64,000 nucleotides of DNA, taken from NCBI RefSeq assembly GCF_001273755.1, contig NZ_LGYA01000001.1, forward strand, positions 3,838,149-3,902,148, read 5' to 3'. The stretch comes from Peribacillus butanolivorans (GTDB lineage Bacteria; Bacillota; Bacilli; Bacillales; DSM-1321). Numbering within the stretch: position 1 is the first letter of the stretch; each line of letters starts with the position of its first letter. The translations under genes and the position numbers were made by a program. Below are positions 1-10,501 of this stretch, one piece after another. The notes under the pieces are model-generated. The model searched no databases, had not been told where the DNA came from, and was given only the letters and a program-made list of their open reading frames with translations.

Positions 1-263
1 ATCACTTCTAAATCACGTTCAATTTTAATCGCAGGACTTAAAGACTGGATGCCAAAAATTCCTTTTAACCGTTCAATGACGGGCTTATGGTCGACCCCGT
101 TTAAGAGAACATACATCCGTTCCCGATTGGCTGTAAGCACAACGCCCTCGATATCCTTTAAACTCCAGCGGATATGCGCCTTCATCTTGTCCACAAAGCC
201 TTTACGGTTTCTTTTTTTCGTAGAGATTTCGCCATAGCGAATAATTATATGATCAAATTTCAT
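1..263 (-). CDS. thiI: tRNA 4-thiouridine synthase ThiI, N-terminal fragment
   Basis: Only the first 87 codons lie in the window; the gene continues past the left edge. The translation begins MKFDHIIIRYGEIS and carries the conserved YGEIxxKxxNR stretch of the ThiI N-terminal ferredoxin-like domain that precedes THUMP. ThiI takes persulfide sulfur from a cysteine desulfurase to make 4-thiouridine at tRNA position 8, and in some organisms to make the thiamine thiazole. The ATG overlaps the iscS stop codon as ATGA, so the two genes are translationally coupled. That fits IscS being the sulfur donor. Identification rests on the N-terminus and the neighbour, because the catalytic PP-loop is outside the window. 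Confidence 0.93.
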   Translation of the reverse strand, partial: MKFDHIIIRYGEISTKKRNRKGFVDKMKAHIRWSLKDIEGVVLTANRERMYVLLNGVDHKPVIERLKGIFGIQSLSPAIKIERDLEV

Positions 264-1408
264 TTTGCAACCCTCATTATTTTTTCTAAATTAGCGACTA
301 TTTTCTGTATCGCCGCCAGAACTTTTTCTGCTTCTTCCATTTCATTGCTATAGGTAGTACTGATTCGGATAACACTTTCGGAACGAGCTTGATTATGGAA
401 CATTGCATCTACCGTTTTGCTTACCGTTCTCTTTTTCGAAGAGCAGGCACTAGTCGTCGAAACATATATCCCATCCGCTTCCAGAGCATGAAGCAATACT
501 TCTGATTTGAGTCCCGGAACGGAAAAATTCAAAATATGAGGTGCTCCCTCTTCAGGACTGTTAACTAGTACTCCATCTATCTCTTGCAAACCTTTATATA
601 AATATTTATTGATTTGCTGTAGCTTATCATGATACAGCAACTGGTTGTTCATACTAATACGGAAGGCTTTTGAAAGAGCGACGATTCCCGCGACATTTTC
701 GGTACCGCTCCTGATTTTCGTCTCTTGATTGCCACCGTGAAAAAGCGGATCAATCCGGACGCCATCACGTATGTAAAGGATACCTGTTCCCTTTAAGCCG
801 TGAACTTTGTGACCGGATATGGTACATAAATCCACATTAGCATCACGCAGTGAAAGAGAAATCTTTCCAGCCCCCTGAACGTTATCAACATGGAAGAGTA
901 CCTGTGGGTATTCCCTCAACAATTTTCCAATTTCAACAATTGGTTGTATCGAGCCCACTTCGTTATTAACATGCATAACGGATACTAAAATGGTATCTTC
1001 TCTTAAAGCATGTTTGAGATCTGCTAATGCTACCTGACCATATTCATTTACAGGAAGATAAGTAATTTCATATCCCTGTTTCGTTAATGAATGGCATGCA
1101 TCTTCTACAGAAGGATGTTCAATTGCTGTCGTGATAATATGTTTCCCTCGGTTAGCATGTGAAAAAGCGGCTCCTTTAATCGCCAGGTTGTTTCCTTCTG
1201 TACCCCCGGAAGTAAAATAAATTTCCGAGCTTTTCACCTTTAATAATTGAGCAATCTGTTTTCTTGCAGCAGAAAGCAATTTTTCTGACTGAACCCCAAG
1301 CCCGTGAAGCGAAGAGGGGTTGCCAAAATAGTCAGTTGAAACCTTTATGAAAGATTCAATCACTTCTGAATATGGTTTTGTTGTTGCACTATTATCAAAA
1401 TAAATCAT
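260..1408 (-). CDS. iscS: Cysteine desulfurase (NifS/IscS family, NifZ-type partner of ThiI)
   Basis: The 382-residue protein is a PLP-dependent class V aminotransferase fold enzyme that converts cysteine to alanine and a protein-bound persulfide. The PLP lysine lies in SGHKVHGLKGTG near residue 201. The persulfide cysteine lies in the STTSACSSKK loop near residue 322. The start at 1408 (MIYFDNSATT) is chosen because the ribosome binding site GGAAGGTGA falls inside the five codons that would precede it from the upstream ATG. The gene overlaps thiI by four bases and probably supplies it with sulfur. In B. subtilis the ThiI-linked desulfurase is called NifZ. Confidence in the family is high; the exact sulfur acceptor is inferred from context. 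Confidence 0.93.
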   Translation of the reverse strand: MIYFDNSATTKPYSEVIESFIKVSTDYFGNPSSLHGLGVQSEKLLSAARKQIAQLLKVKSSEIYFTSGGTEGNNLAIKGAAFSHANRGKHIITTAIEHPSVEDACHSLTKQGYEITYLPVNEYGQVALADLKHALREDTILVSVMHVNNEVGSIQPIVEIGKLLREYPQVLFHVDNVQGAGKISLSLRDANVDLCTISGHKVHGLKGTGILYIRDGVRIDPLFHGGNQETKIRSGTENVAGIVALSKAFRISMNNQLLYHDKLQQINKYLYKGLQEIDGVLVNSPEEGAPHILNFSVPGLKSEVLLHALEADGIYVSTTSACSSKKRTVSKTVDAMFHNQARSESVIRISTTYSNEMEEAEKVLAAIQKIVANLEKIMRVAK

Positions 1409-1742
1409 GGGTTCACCTTCCATGTTTTTGTATCTATGATGGTCATACTTCTATATGTCGTTTCAAATGTTGTTGTTGCGACTTCTAATATTAACATAGT
1501 TGAAATTGAAAGAGAATGTAAAACGCTGGTCAAACACCTGTGAAAACATGAAAGGCCAGTTGTATAGATATTGTCTTAATAGACATTGATTATATTTTCT
1601 TCTCAAAACTCGTTCTGCAAGAAATCTATCACGTTTCACGCTTTTTTTAGTCAATATTTTGGATAACGAATATGAAGTTATCTTAACTTTATGTGTTTCT
1701 ACCATTAATAAAACACACGAAAAAACCCGCCATAGCGGGTTT
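1409..1742. other. Intergenic region iscS-ezrA
   Basis: About 330 bp without a credible gene. It holds the ezrA terminator at its right end. An 80-codon reading frame at 1463-1705 has no ribosome binding site and an unprotein-like composition, so I do not call it. In B. subtilis, as I recall, braB lies between these genes; nothing resembling a branched-chain amino acid carrier is left here. I found no convincing promoter for iscS-thiI. Confidence 0.6.
1719..1742 (-). terminator. Rho-independent terminator of ezrA
   Basis: Stem AACCCGC/GCGGGTT with a four-base loop and a U-run in the minus-strand direction. It starts immediately after the ezrA stop codon. Confidence 0.85.
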
Positions 1743-3437
1743 TCAGGAAAGAACTTCTTCTATATTCTCTCCAATTTTTTGTAAGCTGCCTGGATCGACC
1801 TTTTCTATTGCCGCGGCTGCTGTTTCCAATGCAGCTTGATATTCATAGCTGTGGAATTTCGCTTCAGCTTCTCTTAAGCTATCGGCAACGGTAGCGTGAC
1901 TGCTGCGGTAGCGATTTCCGAATTGAATCACTTTTTCCGCTAAATACATATGCTCAACTAGCTCTTGTGCCTTTTCGTAGACCTTGTTAACCTGTTTGAC
2001 TGCTTTTTCTAAAAAGATATAAACAGCTGCCATTTCAAGCGGCTTTTCTTCAAGTTTGTTATGAACGTCATCTATGCTTTCTTTTGCATCAGAAAGCACC
2101 ACTTTATACTCTTCAGGTAGACCAGGGATATTACTTTTTGCAATTAAACGGCTTGTATCAACCATTTTCCGTTTCAACTCCGCCAGTGAATCACGTGCAT
2201 CCATTTCATCTTTTCTTAAAGCTTGTAATTTAACAGAAAATTCCTTCTGGTATTCCTGCAATTCGTTCAACTGTGCCGCAAGCCCTTGCATCTCTTCACT
2301 GATAAGCGAGCTTGCCATCACATTATCCTCCATCTTCAAGACAAGCAATTGATGGCGTTTCGAAATCTGTACAATTTGCTTTTCCATTTTCCGTTGTGCA
2401 TCCAACTCATTTTCAGTTAGATGATAGGTGTGTTGAACATGTATAGTCTCAACTTTGAGTTTATCGTTTTCATATTCAAGGTCACTTATCGTTTTCCTGA
2501 GGACTTCATCATTTTTCAAGACATACTGTTTGGAAAGCACTTCTTTCTCCAGAAGGTCATAAAGTACGTCAATACTTTCACGCATCTCTTTAATCCCTTT
2601 ATCAACAGCTTCAGTTTCGGCATTTTCCAATTGTGTTTTATATAGATCCAGTTCTTCTTCAAGCCGTGAAATCTCCTGCTCGAATTGGATATGACTTAAC
2701 AGATACCCCTGTCCGGACATTTCCTCATATCCATCTTTTAATTCATGAAGTTGAGAATGCAGCTCGGATTGACTATCAACCAATAATTTTGGAAGCATCT
2801 CCATTTTAGCAGATAAGACTGCAAGCTTTTCCTTTATGGAAAGTACAAGCTCCCTAGCGTTCAAATAATTCCCATTTTCAGTTTCTTCTTCATATTTTTG
2901 AAGGATCTGCAGTACTTCATCCAAAGAGGCCTCTAGCTTTTCAGCAGCTTTCCCATAATTATGGCGGTGTGCAAGCAATGATTTCTTTAATTGACGGTAG
3001 GATTCTTTAATATCCTCAATTTCTATTCTATTCTTTTCCTCACTGCCTACAAGTTCATTTAATTCGTAAAGAATCTTTTTAATCATTTCTTCAATTTCAT
3101 TCAGCTTGACAGTAATTTTCCGCTGTACCTCTTTTGAACGGCTGAAACGGTATTTATCAACAAGCTCCTCGGCATCGAATAAAAGCTCCTCGACTTCCGG
3201 CATATGATCCGTGATGATAGCGTCCCATTCAATACGCCAGTTTTCAAACATTTCCTCTGTTTCACCAGTCATGTTCAATTGTTTGACCTTAGAAAGCTCT
3301 TCTAGCACGGGGCGGTGCATGATGCTTATTTTCCAGGATTCCAGACGATCAATCTCTTTAAAAAATCTCTTTTTGAAAAAATAACCCCAAATAATAAAAA
3401 TTAAAATTAATACAATTATCCCAAGTATGTAATCCAT
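1743..3437 (-). CDS. ezrA: Septation ring formation regulator EzrA
   Basis: The 564-residue protein has one N-terminal transmembrane helix (about residues 4-22) followed by a long, almost entirely helical, Glu/Lys/Leu-rich cytoplasmic region. This is the architecture of EzrA, whose spectrin-like repeats form an arch on the membrane. EzrA restrains FtsZ assembly away from midcell, joins the divisome, and helps shuttle PBP1 between side wall and septum. Length matches B. subtilis EzrA (about 562 residues). The neighbour hisJ is divergent, as in B. subtilis. A terminator follows directly, so the gene is probably monocistronic. Confidence 0.95.
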   Translation of the reverse strand: MDYILGIIVLILIFIIWGYFFKKRFFKEIDRLESWKISIMHRPVLEELSKVKQLNMTGETEEMFENWRIEWDAIITDHMPEVEELLFDAEELVDKYRFSRSKEVQRKITVKLNEIEEMIKKILYELNELVGSEEKNRIEIEDIKESYRQLKKSLLAHRHNYGKAAEKLEASLDEVLQILQKYEEETENGNYLNARELVLSIKEKLAVLSAKMEMLPKLLVDSQSELHSQLHELKDGYEEMSGQGYLLSHIQFEQEISRLEEELDLYKTQLENAETEAVDKGIKEMRESIDVLYDLLEKEVLSKQYVLKNDEVLRKTISDLEYENDKLKVETIHVQHTYHLTENELDAQRKMEKQIVQISKRHQLLVLKMEDNVMASSLISEEMQGLAAQLNELQEYQKEFSVKLQALRKDEMDARDSLAELKRKMVDTSRLIAKSNIPGLPEEYKVVLSDAKESIDDVHNKLEEKPLEMAAVYIFLEKAVKQVNKVYEKAQELVEHMYLAEKVIQFGNRYRSSHATVADSLREAEAKFHSYEYQAALETAAAAIEKVDPGSLQKIGENIEEVLS

Positions 3438-3605
3438 GGTAAGCCCCCTGTTCTAGTCCTTACAGCCTCGCTCTTTTATATATCAATTTTAAAAATGTTA
3501 AATTTAATGCTTTTATGATACCATGTTAGCAATAATTTTTGATGAGAAAAAGATTTTTTTGTGGAAAATTGCTACAAAATACCGGTTTTTTGGGAGGGAA
3601 TGGCC

Positions 3606-4409
3606 ATGAAAGCTGACAGACATGTACATACTCCGTTTTGCCCACACGGCTCTACGGACAAATTCGATGAATATATTACGCGGGGAATTGAGCTAGGATT
3701 AAAGGAAATCACATTTACAGAACATGCTCCTTTGCCACGAAATTTTCAAGATCCAACACCTGAAAAAGACAGCGGTATGGAAGCTTCCATGCTCCTAGAT
3801 TACTTTCAAGAGCTCCGCGTCCTGAAAGAACACTATAAAGACAAAATCCTGATCAAAAGTGGTCTAGAGGTTGACTTTATAGAAGGTTATGAAACTGAAA
3901 CAAAAGATTTTCTCAATGAAGTCGGCGAATTCCTTGATGACAGCATTCTTTCCGTCCACTTCATAAAGCAGGAAAGCAACTGGCATTGCATCGATTTCAG
4001 TGATGATGCGTTTGGTGAGATTGCCAATAAACTAGGTTCCATCGAAGCAGTTTATGACAAATATTACGATACCTTAGAGAAATCAATCACAGCTGACCTA
4101 GGCATCTATAAGCCAAAAAGGATAGGACATATTACACTTGTTCATAAATTCCAGCACCGATATCCACCTGCAAAAAGCTTTGACGACCGTGTTTACAGGG
4201 TATTGGATATGATCAATGAACAACAATATGCACTTGATTATAATGGAGCAGGGTTCGTAAAGCCGCTATGCCGTGAGCCCTATCCTCCTGAACGGTTTGC
4301 AAAGCGTGCCATAGACCTTGGCATCCCGCTTATTTATGGTTCCGATGCACACCAGGCTAAAGATTTAGGCCAGGGATTTGAATCGTTGATTCCAGAATTC
4401 AACGGGTAA
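3606..4409 (+). CDS. hisJ: Histidinol-phosphatase, PHP family
   Basis: The 267-residue protein dephosphorylates L-histidinol phosphate in histidine biosynthesis. PHP-type metal ligands are visible: HVHTPFCPHG at the N-terminus, the TEHAPLP segment, an internal SVHF histidine, GHITLVHKF, and the C-terminal YGSDAH. The start at 3606 is preferred over ATG codons at 3600 and 3561 because the site GGGAGG at 3592-3597 is 8 bp from it and only 2 bp from the ATG at 3600. Length equals B. subtilis HisJ. The gene stands apart from any his operon, which is the usual situation in Bacillus. Confidence 0.94.
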   Translation: MKADRHVHTPFCPHGSTDKFDEYITRGIELGLKEITFTEHAPLPRNFQDPTPEKDSGMEASMLLDYFQELRVLKEHYKDKILIKSGLEVDFIEGYETETKDFLNEVGEFLDDSILSVHFIKQESNWHCIDFSDDAFGEIANKLGSIEAVYDKYYDTLEKSITADLGIYKPKRIGHITLVHKFQHRYPPAKSFDDRVYRVLDMINEQQYALDYNGAGFVKPLCREPYPPERFAKRAIDLGIPLIYGSDAHQAKDLGQGFESLIPEFNG

Positions 4410-4423
4410 ATCACGTAAACACT

Positions 4424-5068
4424 TCAGGCCCGTCCCGCAAGCAGGGGCTGGAGGTCTTCGGCAATAAATAATGTATCTTGCAGAAAACGAGCGACTTCCT
4501 CAGCATATAAATTTGTGTAATAGGCTTCCTGTGGGAACACATGAAGGACCTCCATCGCATAATGGGTATGCAGGACCGGAGCCGATAGCAGGCCCTTTAG
4601 TTGCAGCATATACAAGGGGATAGAGACCGACTGAAAACTTCTGCTTTTAATGCCTTGTTCCAAAACATATTGAAAATAAGACTTTTCCTTTGTAAAATAA
4701 GTCGAATGAATTTCCCGGTTTAAATTTGAATCGAGTGAAGATTCTCCATATATAAATCGAGCTGCCAGGAAGTTTTCTCTTTGGAATGTAAGAATATCCT
4801 TTACCAAATTCATCAAGCATTGCTTTGGACCTTCATGATCCAGCAGCGTCATGTTCGTCTCAAGGACGAGAATATACTCTTCTAAATAGGAAGTGAAGCA
4901 GAATTCTAGCAACCCCTGCTTATTTTTAAAATAGTAGGCAATATTAGCAGCATTCACTTTCGCTTTATTCGCAATATCCCGTATGGATGTCGCATGATAG
5001 CCTTTTAAATGAAATAAATGTAAAGCAGCTTCCACAATAGCTTGTTTCGTTGGCGTCTGGCGATTCAT
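4424..5068 (-). CDS. refZ: TetR-family regulator of FtsZ, RefZ (YttP)
   Basis: The 214-residue protein has a TetR-type helix-turn-helix at about residues 25-48 (core TSIRDIANKAKVNAANIAYY) and an all-helical C-terminal dimerisation region. In B. subtilis the gene between hisJ and ytsP encodes RefZ. RefZ binds motifs near the replication origin and modulates FtsZ rings so that chromosome capture at the polar septum is precise during sporulation. The assignment uses both the HTH and this conserved position. ATG at 5068 has GAGGG eight bases upstream. The gene converges on hisJ with a short gap. Confidence 0.88.
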   Translation of the reverse strand: MNRQTPTKQAIVEAALHLFHLKGYHATSIRDIANKAKVNAANIAYYFKNKQGLLEFCFTSYLEEYILVLETNMTLLDHEGPKQCLMNLVKDILTFQRENFLAARFIYGESSLDSNLNREIHSTYFTKEKSYFQYVLEQGIKSRSFQSVSIPLYMLQLKGLLSAPVLHTHYAMEVLHVFPQEAYYTNLYAEEVARFLQDTLFIAEDLQPLLAGRA

Positions 5069-5221
5069 TAGGCAATCCCTCGCTTTCTTTGAGACAAGTC
5101 TTGTGGACTATTTCTGCATTGAAGAGCTTGAATCCTTTAGTAAGTTCTCGACAATTTCTCTCCAATCAATCGGCTTGACTAGAAAGTACTGTAAAAATAT
5201 GAGGAAGACAGGTGAACCCTT

Positions 5222-5701
5222 TTGTTTAATGTCGAAATGTATCAAGGAAAAAAAGAAAAAAACTATGAACTTGTCCAAAAACAGCTCTTTGCCTTAATAG
5301 AAGATGAACCAAACCAGATAGCCAATTTAAGTAATGCCGCTGCTTTACTGAATCAATTTCTCGTTGAGATTAACTGGGTCGGCTTCTATTTACTTGAAGA
5401 AGGCCAATTGGTGCTAGGACCCTTTCAAGGCCTTCCAGCCTGTGTCCGCATTCCAATGGGCAAAGGCGTATGCGGGACATCAGCGGCCACAAAAAAAACC
5501 TTGCGCGTCGATGATGTCCATCAGTTCCCAGGACATATTGCCTGCGATGCTGCATCACGTTCTGAAATTGTCATACCCCTTATGAAGGAGGGCAAACTAA
5601 TTGGCGTTCTTGATATCGACAGCCCAATTACGAACCGATTTGACGAAGTCGATCAGCAAGGACTCGAGAAATTCGCGGACATCCTAACCAAGCGTTTATA
5701 G
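5222..5701 (+). CDS. ytsP: Free methionine-(R)-sulfoxide reductase, GAF-domain type (YtsP)
   Basis: The 159-residue single GAF domain carries the three cysteines expected for fRMsr: PACVRIP, GVCGTS and IACDAA. The enzyme reduces free methionine-R-sulfoxide using a thioredoxin-type donor. The TTG start at 5222 is favoured because AGGTGA ends six bases upstream and because the resulting MFNVE N-terminus resembles B. subtilis YtsP (MFHVE). An ATG four codons into the frame region is less well placed. Divergent from refZ, convergent with ytrP, and separated from it by a bidirectional terminator. Confidence 0.92.
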   Translation: MFNVEMYQGKKEKNYELVQKQLFALIEDEPNQIANLSNAAALLNQFLVEINWVGFYLLEEGQLVLGPFQGLPACVRIPMGKGVCGTSAATKKTLRVDDVHQFPGHIACDAASRSEIVIPLMKEGKLIGVLDIDSPITNRFDEVDQQGLEKFADILTKRL

Positions 5702-5704
5702 AGT

Positions 5705-5741
5705 AAAAAGGGAGCGACAATCCATGCCGCTCCCTTTTATT
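5705..5741. terminator. Bidirectional terminator between ytsP and ytrP
   Basis: Perfect stem AAAAGGGAGCG/CGCTCCCTTTT with an 11-base loop and T-runs on both strands. Confidence 0.88.
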
Positions 5742-5742
5742 G

Positions 5743-7617
5743 TTACAGAACTCCATGTACGTGAACTTTGTTTTTCCCTGAATTCTTCGCAATATATAAC
5801 GCCTCATCGGCCCTTTTAACTACCTCTTTCATGTTATCTAAATGTTCTTTTGACCAACAAGACACGCCGCAGGAAATCGTCACTCTAGGATTGGATTTCT
5901 CCCAGACCTTATCCTTTACTCGTTCGGCAATGCGAACACCTGACGCTAAAGGAACACGTGGAAGGTAAATTGCTAGCTCTTCTCCTCCCCATCTGGCCCC
6001 GATATCCGTATCACGAATATTATGTTGAATGAGATCAGCGACCTGGATCAGAATATCATCTCCAACCTGATGACCATATGTATCATTAACCCTCTTGAAG
6101 TTGTCAAGATCAATCATAATGAAAGTGCCCTCTTCATCTTCTTCCATGGATTGGGACATTTTATCATCGAGATAACTCCTTGAATACAGTCGGGTTAAAT
6201 GATCGGTAATGACCATTTTTTCAAGTTCTTCACGAAGCATGGAATTGACCATCGCCAAACTTGAGTGGTGGATAAGCGACTGTAACAACTTAAACATTTC
6301 AAATGAGAAGAAATAGGCTTCCTTATGCAGAATAACAGCGAATCCCTTAACATCATTACTTTCCATCATTGGAACTGCCATTAGGGAATGATATTTAACA
6401 TTCTCATTCGGACAATGAATACTTAAATCCCCGATAAACAGTGATTCCTTATCAACATCAATCTTACCTTTCAGGAAAGTTATATACATACTCGCCTCCT
6501 CTGAATCAAAAAACTCAGAGCTTCCTGTCAATAAACTCACTTTGTCATCCGGATGGAGCAGAATAAATCCTGTCTGATCAGCATGAAAGGACTTTATAAT
6601 TTGCTGCTTCATATATTCCATGGTTTCACTCAAGCGCAGATTGGAATTTAAATGCTGTGATGTCTCATTTATAAGCTGTAAATCTGAAACAAGTCGTTTT
6701 GATTGTTGATACAGTTGGGCATTCTCCAAGGCACTTCCAGCAGTATTAGCCAACAATGAAATAAACTCAATTTCATTTTCAGGGAACACGAGTGTATTAG
6801 GCGCAATAACCTGAAGAACGCCATAGACCCCTTGTTTACCTTTTAAAGGAGCATATAAAATAGAGTGATTTTCAGATGAGTGATCCTCAAATTGTATGCT
6901 ACCGTTTACATAAGCCTTTAGTGCAGCCACATTCTCACTATCATATTCGAGGTCCTTGATTGGCAGGTTTTCATGGCTGTCATTATCATGGGAGAGCAGC
7001 AGGTAATAATCAAAGGTTGGGTAAACAGTGTGCAACGTCGAGATAATTTCCCCTAAGACCGCGTCCATGTTCATTGAAGAATGAAATTTTTCTGTGACCT
7101 TGAAGAGTTGTTTATATCGTCTTTCCTCATCTGATATCTTAGAAATTGATAACGCAGCTTTCAAGATTGTGGTGAATTCTTTAGAAAAAGCAGCCCCTTC
7201 TTCCGGAGTAAGACTTGTAAGGGAGCCATTTTTCCGTTCTTTGAAGGCCGTTAATCCAATGACCTTACCATTATCCCAAAGTGGTATAACAGTCTGGAAA
7301 TCCTTTACTTCCTGCTGCATACTTACTGTTACATCTCTATCATCTTTCTGTTCTTTCAAGATCATTTCTATATACTCTTGTACAGGAACCTGCATGTTAT
7401 AATCGTGAAAACATCCGGTAGAGGTTTCTTTATAAAATTGCTGTTTCCACTCGTCAAATTTAAAGAACATTACCTCTTCCATACCTAACAGGTCTTTCGT
7501 CTCAAATAAAAAAGTCTCCAAGAATGTTTCGTAATGGAGTTCACCCTGCATATTCTGTATGTGTTTAAAGAAAAGTACTCTTAATTCATTAATCAACCGA
7601 GCTGTTTTAATCTTCAT
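5743..7617 (-). CDS. dgcP: GAF-GGDEF diguanylate cyclase (DgcP/YtrP)
   Basis: About 624 residues with no membrane helix. The N-terminal two-thirds contains GAF-like sensory segments, including one with SLLANTAGSALENAQL. The C-terminus is a GGDEF domain: IDLDNFKRVNDTYGH, then the active-site RWGGEEL near residue 555. An RxxD inhibitory site (RDTD) sits just before it, as in PleD, so product feedback is likely. It should make cyclic di-GMP from two GTP. The start at 7617 is chosen because AGGG abuts the upstream ATG and is well spaced for this one. B. subtilis YtrP (DgcP) has the same position and plan but is somewhat shorter. Confidence 0.9.
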   Translation of the reverse strand: MKIKTARLINELRVLFFKHIQNMQGELHYETFLETFLFETKDLLGMEEVMFFKFDEWKQQFYKETSTGCFHDYNMQVPVQEYIEMILKEQKDDRDVTVSMQQEVKDFQTVIPLWDNGKVIGLTAFKERKNGSLTSLTPEEGAAFSKEFTTILKAALSISKISDEERRYKQLFKVTEKFHSSMNMDAVLGEIISTLHTVYPTFDYYLLLSHDNDSHENLPIKDLEYDSENVAALKAYVNGSIQFEDHSSENHSILYAPLKGKQGVYGVLQVIAPNTLVFPENEIEFISLLANTAGSALENAQLYQQSKRLVSDLQLINETSQHLNSNLRLSETMEYMKQQIIKSFHADQTGFILLHPDDKVSLLTGSSEFFDSEEASMYITFLKGKIDVDKESLFIGDLSIHCPNENVKYHSLMAVPMMESNDVKGFAVILHKEAYFFSFEMFKLLQSLIHHSSLAMVNSMLREELEKMVITDHLTRLYSRSYLDDKMSQSMEEDEEGTFIMIDLDNFKRVNDTYGHQVGDDILIQVADLIQHNIRDTDIGARWGGEELAIYLPRVPLASGVRIAERVKDKVWEKSNPRVTISCGVSCWSKEHLDNMKEVVKRADEALYIAKNSGKNKVHVHGVL

Positions 7618-7885
7618 CTCTATCATCCCTATATTACAGCCTATTTTTTAAAGAACCTTTTAAGGTTTCATAATACTCCCACTTTAAAACGAAGCAAAAA
7701 AAACTAGATTTAATCGAAACTTATAGTAATAGTTCCCAGGAAACTATTTATTGAAATTCATACTTTTTACTTATTATAACGCTTTCATCGGAAAAACTCT
7801 CCCAAAAATAGTGCTTTTTTATGTAATTGTAATTTTATCCCTTGGATTATCTTTAAACTCCCTTTTAATGAAAAGCTAACTGTCC

Positions 7886-7914
7886 TTGACTCATTGAGCA
7901 GAATATTATACAAT
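7886..7914 (+). promoter_or_regulatory. Sigma-A promoter of rpsD
   Basis: -35 TTGACT at 7886-7891, a 17-bp spacer, and -10 TACAAT at 7909-7914. Transcription would begin near 7921, giving a leader of about 180 nt. The sequence between ytrP and this promoter (7627-7885) is AT-rich and shows no gene. Confidence 0.85.
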
Positions 7915-7920
7915 ACTCCT

Positions 7921-8103
7921 TGTGTAAAATATTGCAGCCTATGTGACAGCTTTTATGTTCTCATTTTGTTCCTCCATACAGAGGTGTATCTCGTAACTCT
8001 CTGCTGCTAGGGCGAAGGTACATGAAAACAAAATGGTCATAACCGTTTATTCACACGGTTTTTATTTTACCAAAATAAAAACATTTAAAGGAGGAGTCAT
8101 CCT
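7921..8103 (+). promoter_or_regulatory. rpsD 5' leader, probable S4 autoregulatory RNA
   Basis: The long untranslated leader contains complementary segments, among them AACCGT/ACGGTT at about 8043-8062 followed by T-rich sequence. It ends in the site AAAGGAGGAG before ATG 8104. In B. subtilis the rpsD leader is the target for autogenous repression by S4 (established for that species). That this leader works the same way is inferred from its position and length; I did not confirm the fold. Confidence 0.6.
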
Positions 8104-8706
8104 ATGGCTCGTTATACTGGCCCAAGCTGGAAACTATCCCGTCGTTTAGGAATTTCCCTAACAGGTACTGGTAAAGAATTAGAAAAACGTCCTTATGCTC
8201 CAGGACAACATGGTCCTAACCAACGTAGAAAAATTTCTGAATATGGAATTCAACTACAAGAGAAACAAAAACTTCGTCACATGTACGGAATCACTGAACG
8301 TCAATTCCGCACAATGTTCGACCGCGCTGGCAAACTTAAAGGTGTTCATGGTGAAAACTTCATGGTTCTTCTTGAATCACGTCTTGACAACCTAGTTTAC
8401 CGTCTTGGTTTAGCTCGTACACGTCGTCAAGCACGTCAACTTGTTAACCACGGTCACATCACTGTAGACGGAAGTCGCGTAGACATCCCTTCTTACAAAG
8501 TGTCTCTTGGACAAACAATCTCAGTTCGTGAAAAATCACGTAACTTCTCAATCATTAAAGAATCAGTTGAAGCAACTAACTTCGTACCTGACTTCCTTAC
8601 TTTTGATGCTGAGAAATTAGAAGGTACTTTCACTCGTTTACCAGAACGTTCTGAATTGCCTGCTGAAATTAACGAAGCTCTTATCGTTGAGTTCTACTCT
8701 CGTTAA
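8104..8706 (+). CDS. rpsD: Small ribosomal subunit protein uS4
   Basis: The 200-residue protein begins [16 protein letters not shown] and has the S4 RNA-binding domain at about residues 90-150 ([20 protein letters not shown], then [10 protein letters not shown]). S4 nucleates assembly of the 30S 5' domain and represses its own synthesis. Codon use is strongly biased, as expected of a highly expressed gene. It is monocistronic, between a strong promoter and a strong terminator, as in B. subtilis. Confidence 0.98.
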   Translation: MARYTGPSWKLSRRLGISLTGTGKELEKRPYAPGQHGPNQRRKISEYGIQLQEKQKLRHMYGITERQFRTMFDRAGKLKGVHGENFMVLLESRLDNLVYRLGLARTRRQARQLVNHGHITVDGSRVDIPSYKVSLGQTISVREKSRNFSIIKESVEATNFVPDFLTFDAEKLEGTFTRLPERSELPAEINEALIVEFYSR

Positions 8707-8713
8707 TAACTTC

Positions 8714-8748
8714 AAAAAAAACCTCATCCTTGGATGGGGTTTTTTTTG
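8714..8748 (+). terminator. rpsD terminator
   Basis: Stem AAAACCTCATCC/GGATGGGGTTTT followed by eight T residues. Confidence 0.88.
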
Positions 8749-8771
8749 TGCACAGAACTCAACTTCCAGAC

Positions 8772-8806
8772 AAAACAAGGCCCGGCTGAGATTCAGCAGG
8801 GCCTTG
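8772..8806 (-). terminator. tyrS terminator
   Basis: Stem CAAGGCCC/GGGCCTTG in the minus direction followed by TTTTG, a few bases past the tyrS stop codon. Confidence 0.8.
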
Positions 8807-8811
8807 TATTC

Positions 8812-10083
<1,272 letters not shown>

Positions 10084-10113
10084 TCAAATCCGAAAATATC
10101 CCGCAAAAAGCAT

Positions 10114-10351
10114 ACAAAAACGCCCCTTCATATAAATATGAAGGGACGAATAAATTCGCGGTACCACCCAACTTGAGGACATAAAGCGTCCTCCGCTCGA
10201 GACGAATAACGGTCGTCAACCGTTTCCTGCTACTAATCATTTCACAGCAAATGCTCAAGGAAGTAATTCATCTCACTATATGTACCGATTTCCACTGACC
10301 ACCGGCTCTCTAAAACAGGGATAGTTTGACTACTGGGTCCTATCATCGCGC
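10114..10351 (-). promoter_or_regulatory. T-box riboswitch (tyrosine) upstream of tyrS
   Basis: The minus strand carries the T-box core GGGTGGTACCGCG at about 10157-10169, followed by a terminator hairpin CGTCCCTTCAT/ATGAAGGGGCG with a U-run ending near 10116. Stem I is recognisable from AGAGAGCCGGTGG onward. A UAC tyrosine codon lies in the GAATTACTTCC segment at 10263-10265, placed like a specifier. A second UAC at 10282-10284 is in the wrong part of the stem. Uncharged tRNA-Tyr should stabilise the antiterminator and allow transcription of tyrS. Confidence 0.93.
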
Positions 10352-10379
10352 TTTTTTAATAAATTTTATTGTTAATAAG

Positions 10380-10408
10380 TTTTTATCATACATAACATTC
10401 ATTGTCAA
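10380..10408 (-). promoter_or_regulatory. Probable sigma-A promoter of the tyrS T-box transcript
   Basis: -35 TTGACA at 10403-10408 with a 17-bp spacer to TAAAAA at 10380-10385. The -35 is perfect and the -10 is weak. The predicted start near 10373 agrees with the beginning of stem I. Confidence 0.55.
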
Positions 10409-10466
10409 CATCACCCTTACAGATTCTAGAAAAATATGAAAGTTCGCCTTTCCCTTCCGTGTTATA

Positions 10467-10475
10467 TGCTATAAT
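10467..10475 (+). promoter_or_regulatory. Extended -10 promoter of the class A PBP gene
   Basis: TGCTATAAT at 10467-10475 is an extended -10 with a consensus hexamer. No good -35 is visible. It lies 27 bp before the ATG, with the site AGGGGG between. Confidence 0.6.
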
Positions 10476-10501
10476 ATATGTGATTTCAGGGGGTATGATA
10501 C

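Noticed and set aside
1463..1705. 80-codon minus-strand frame between iscS and ezrA
   Set aside because: No ribosome binding site, low-complexity basic and aromatic composition, and no neighbour logic.
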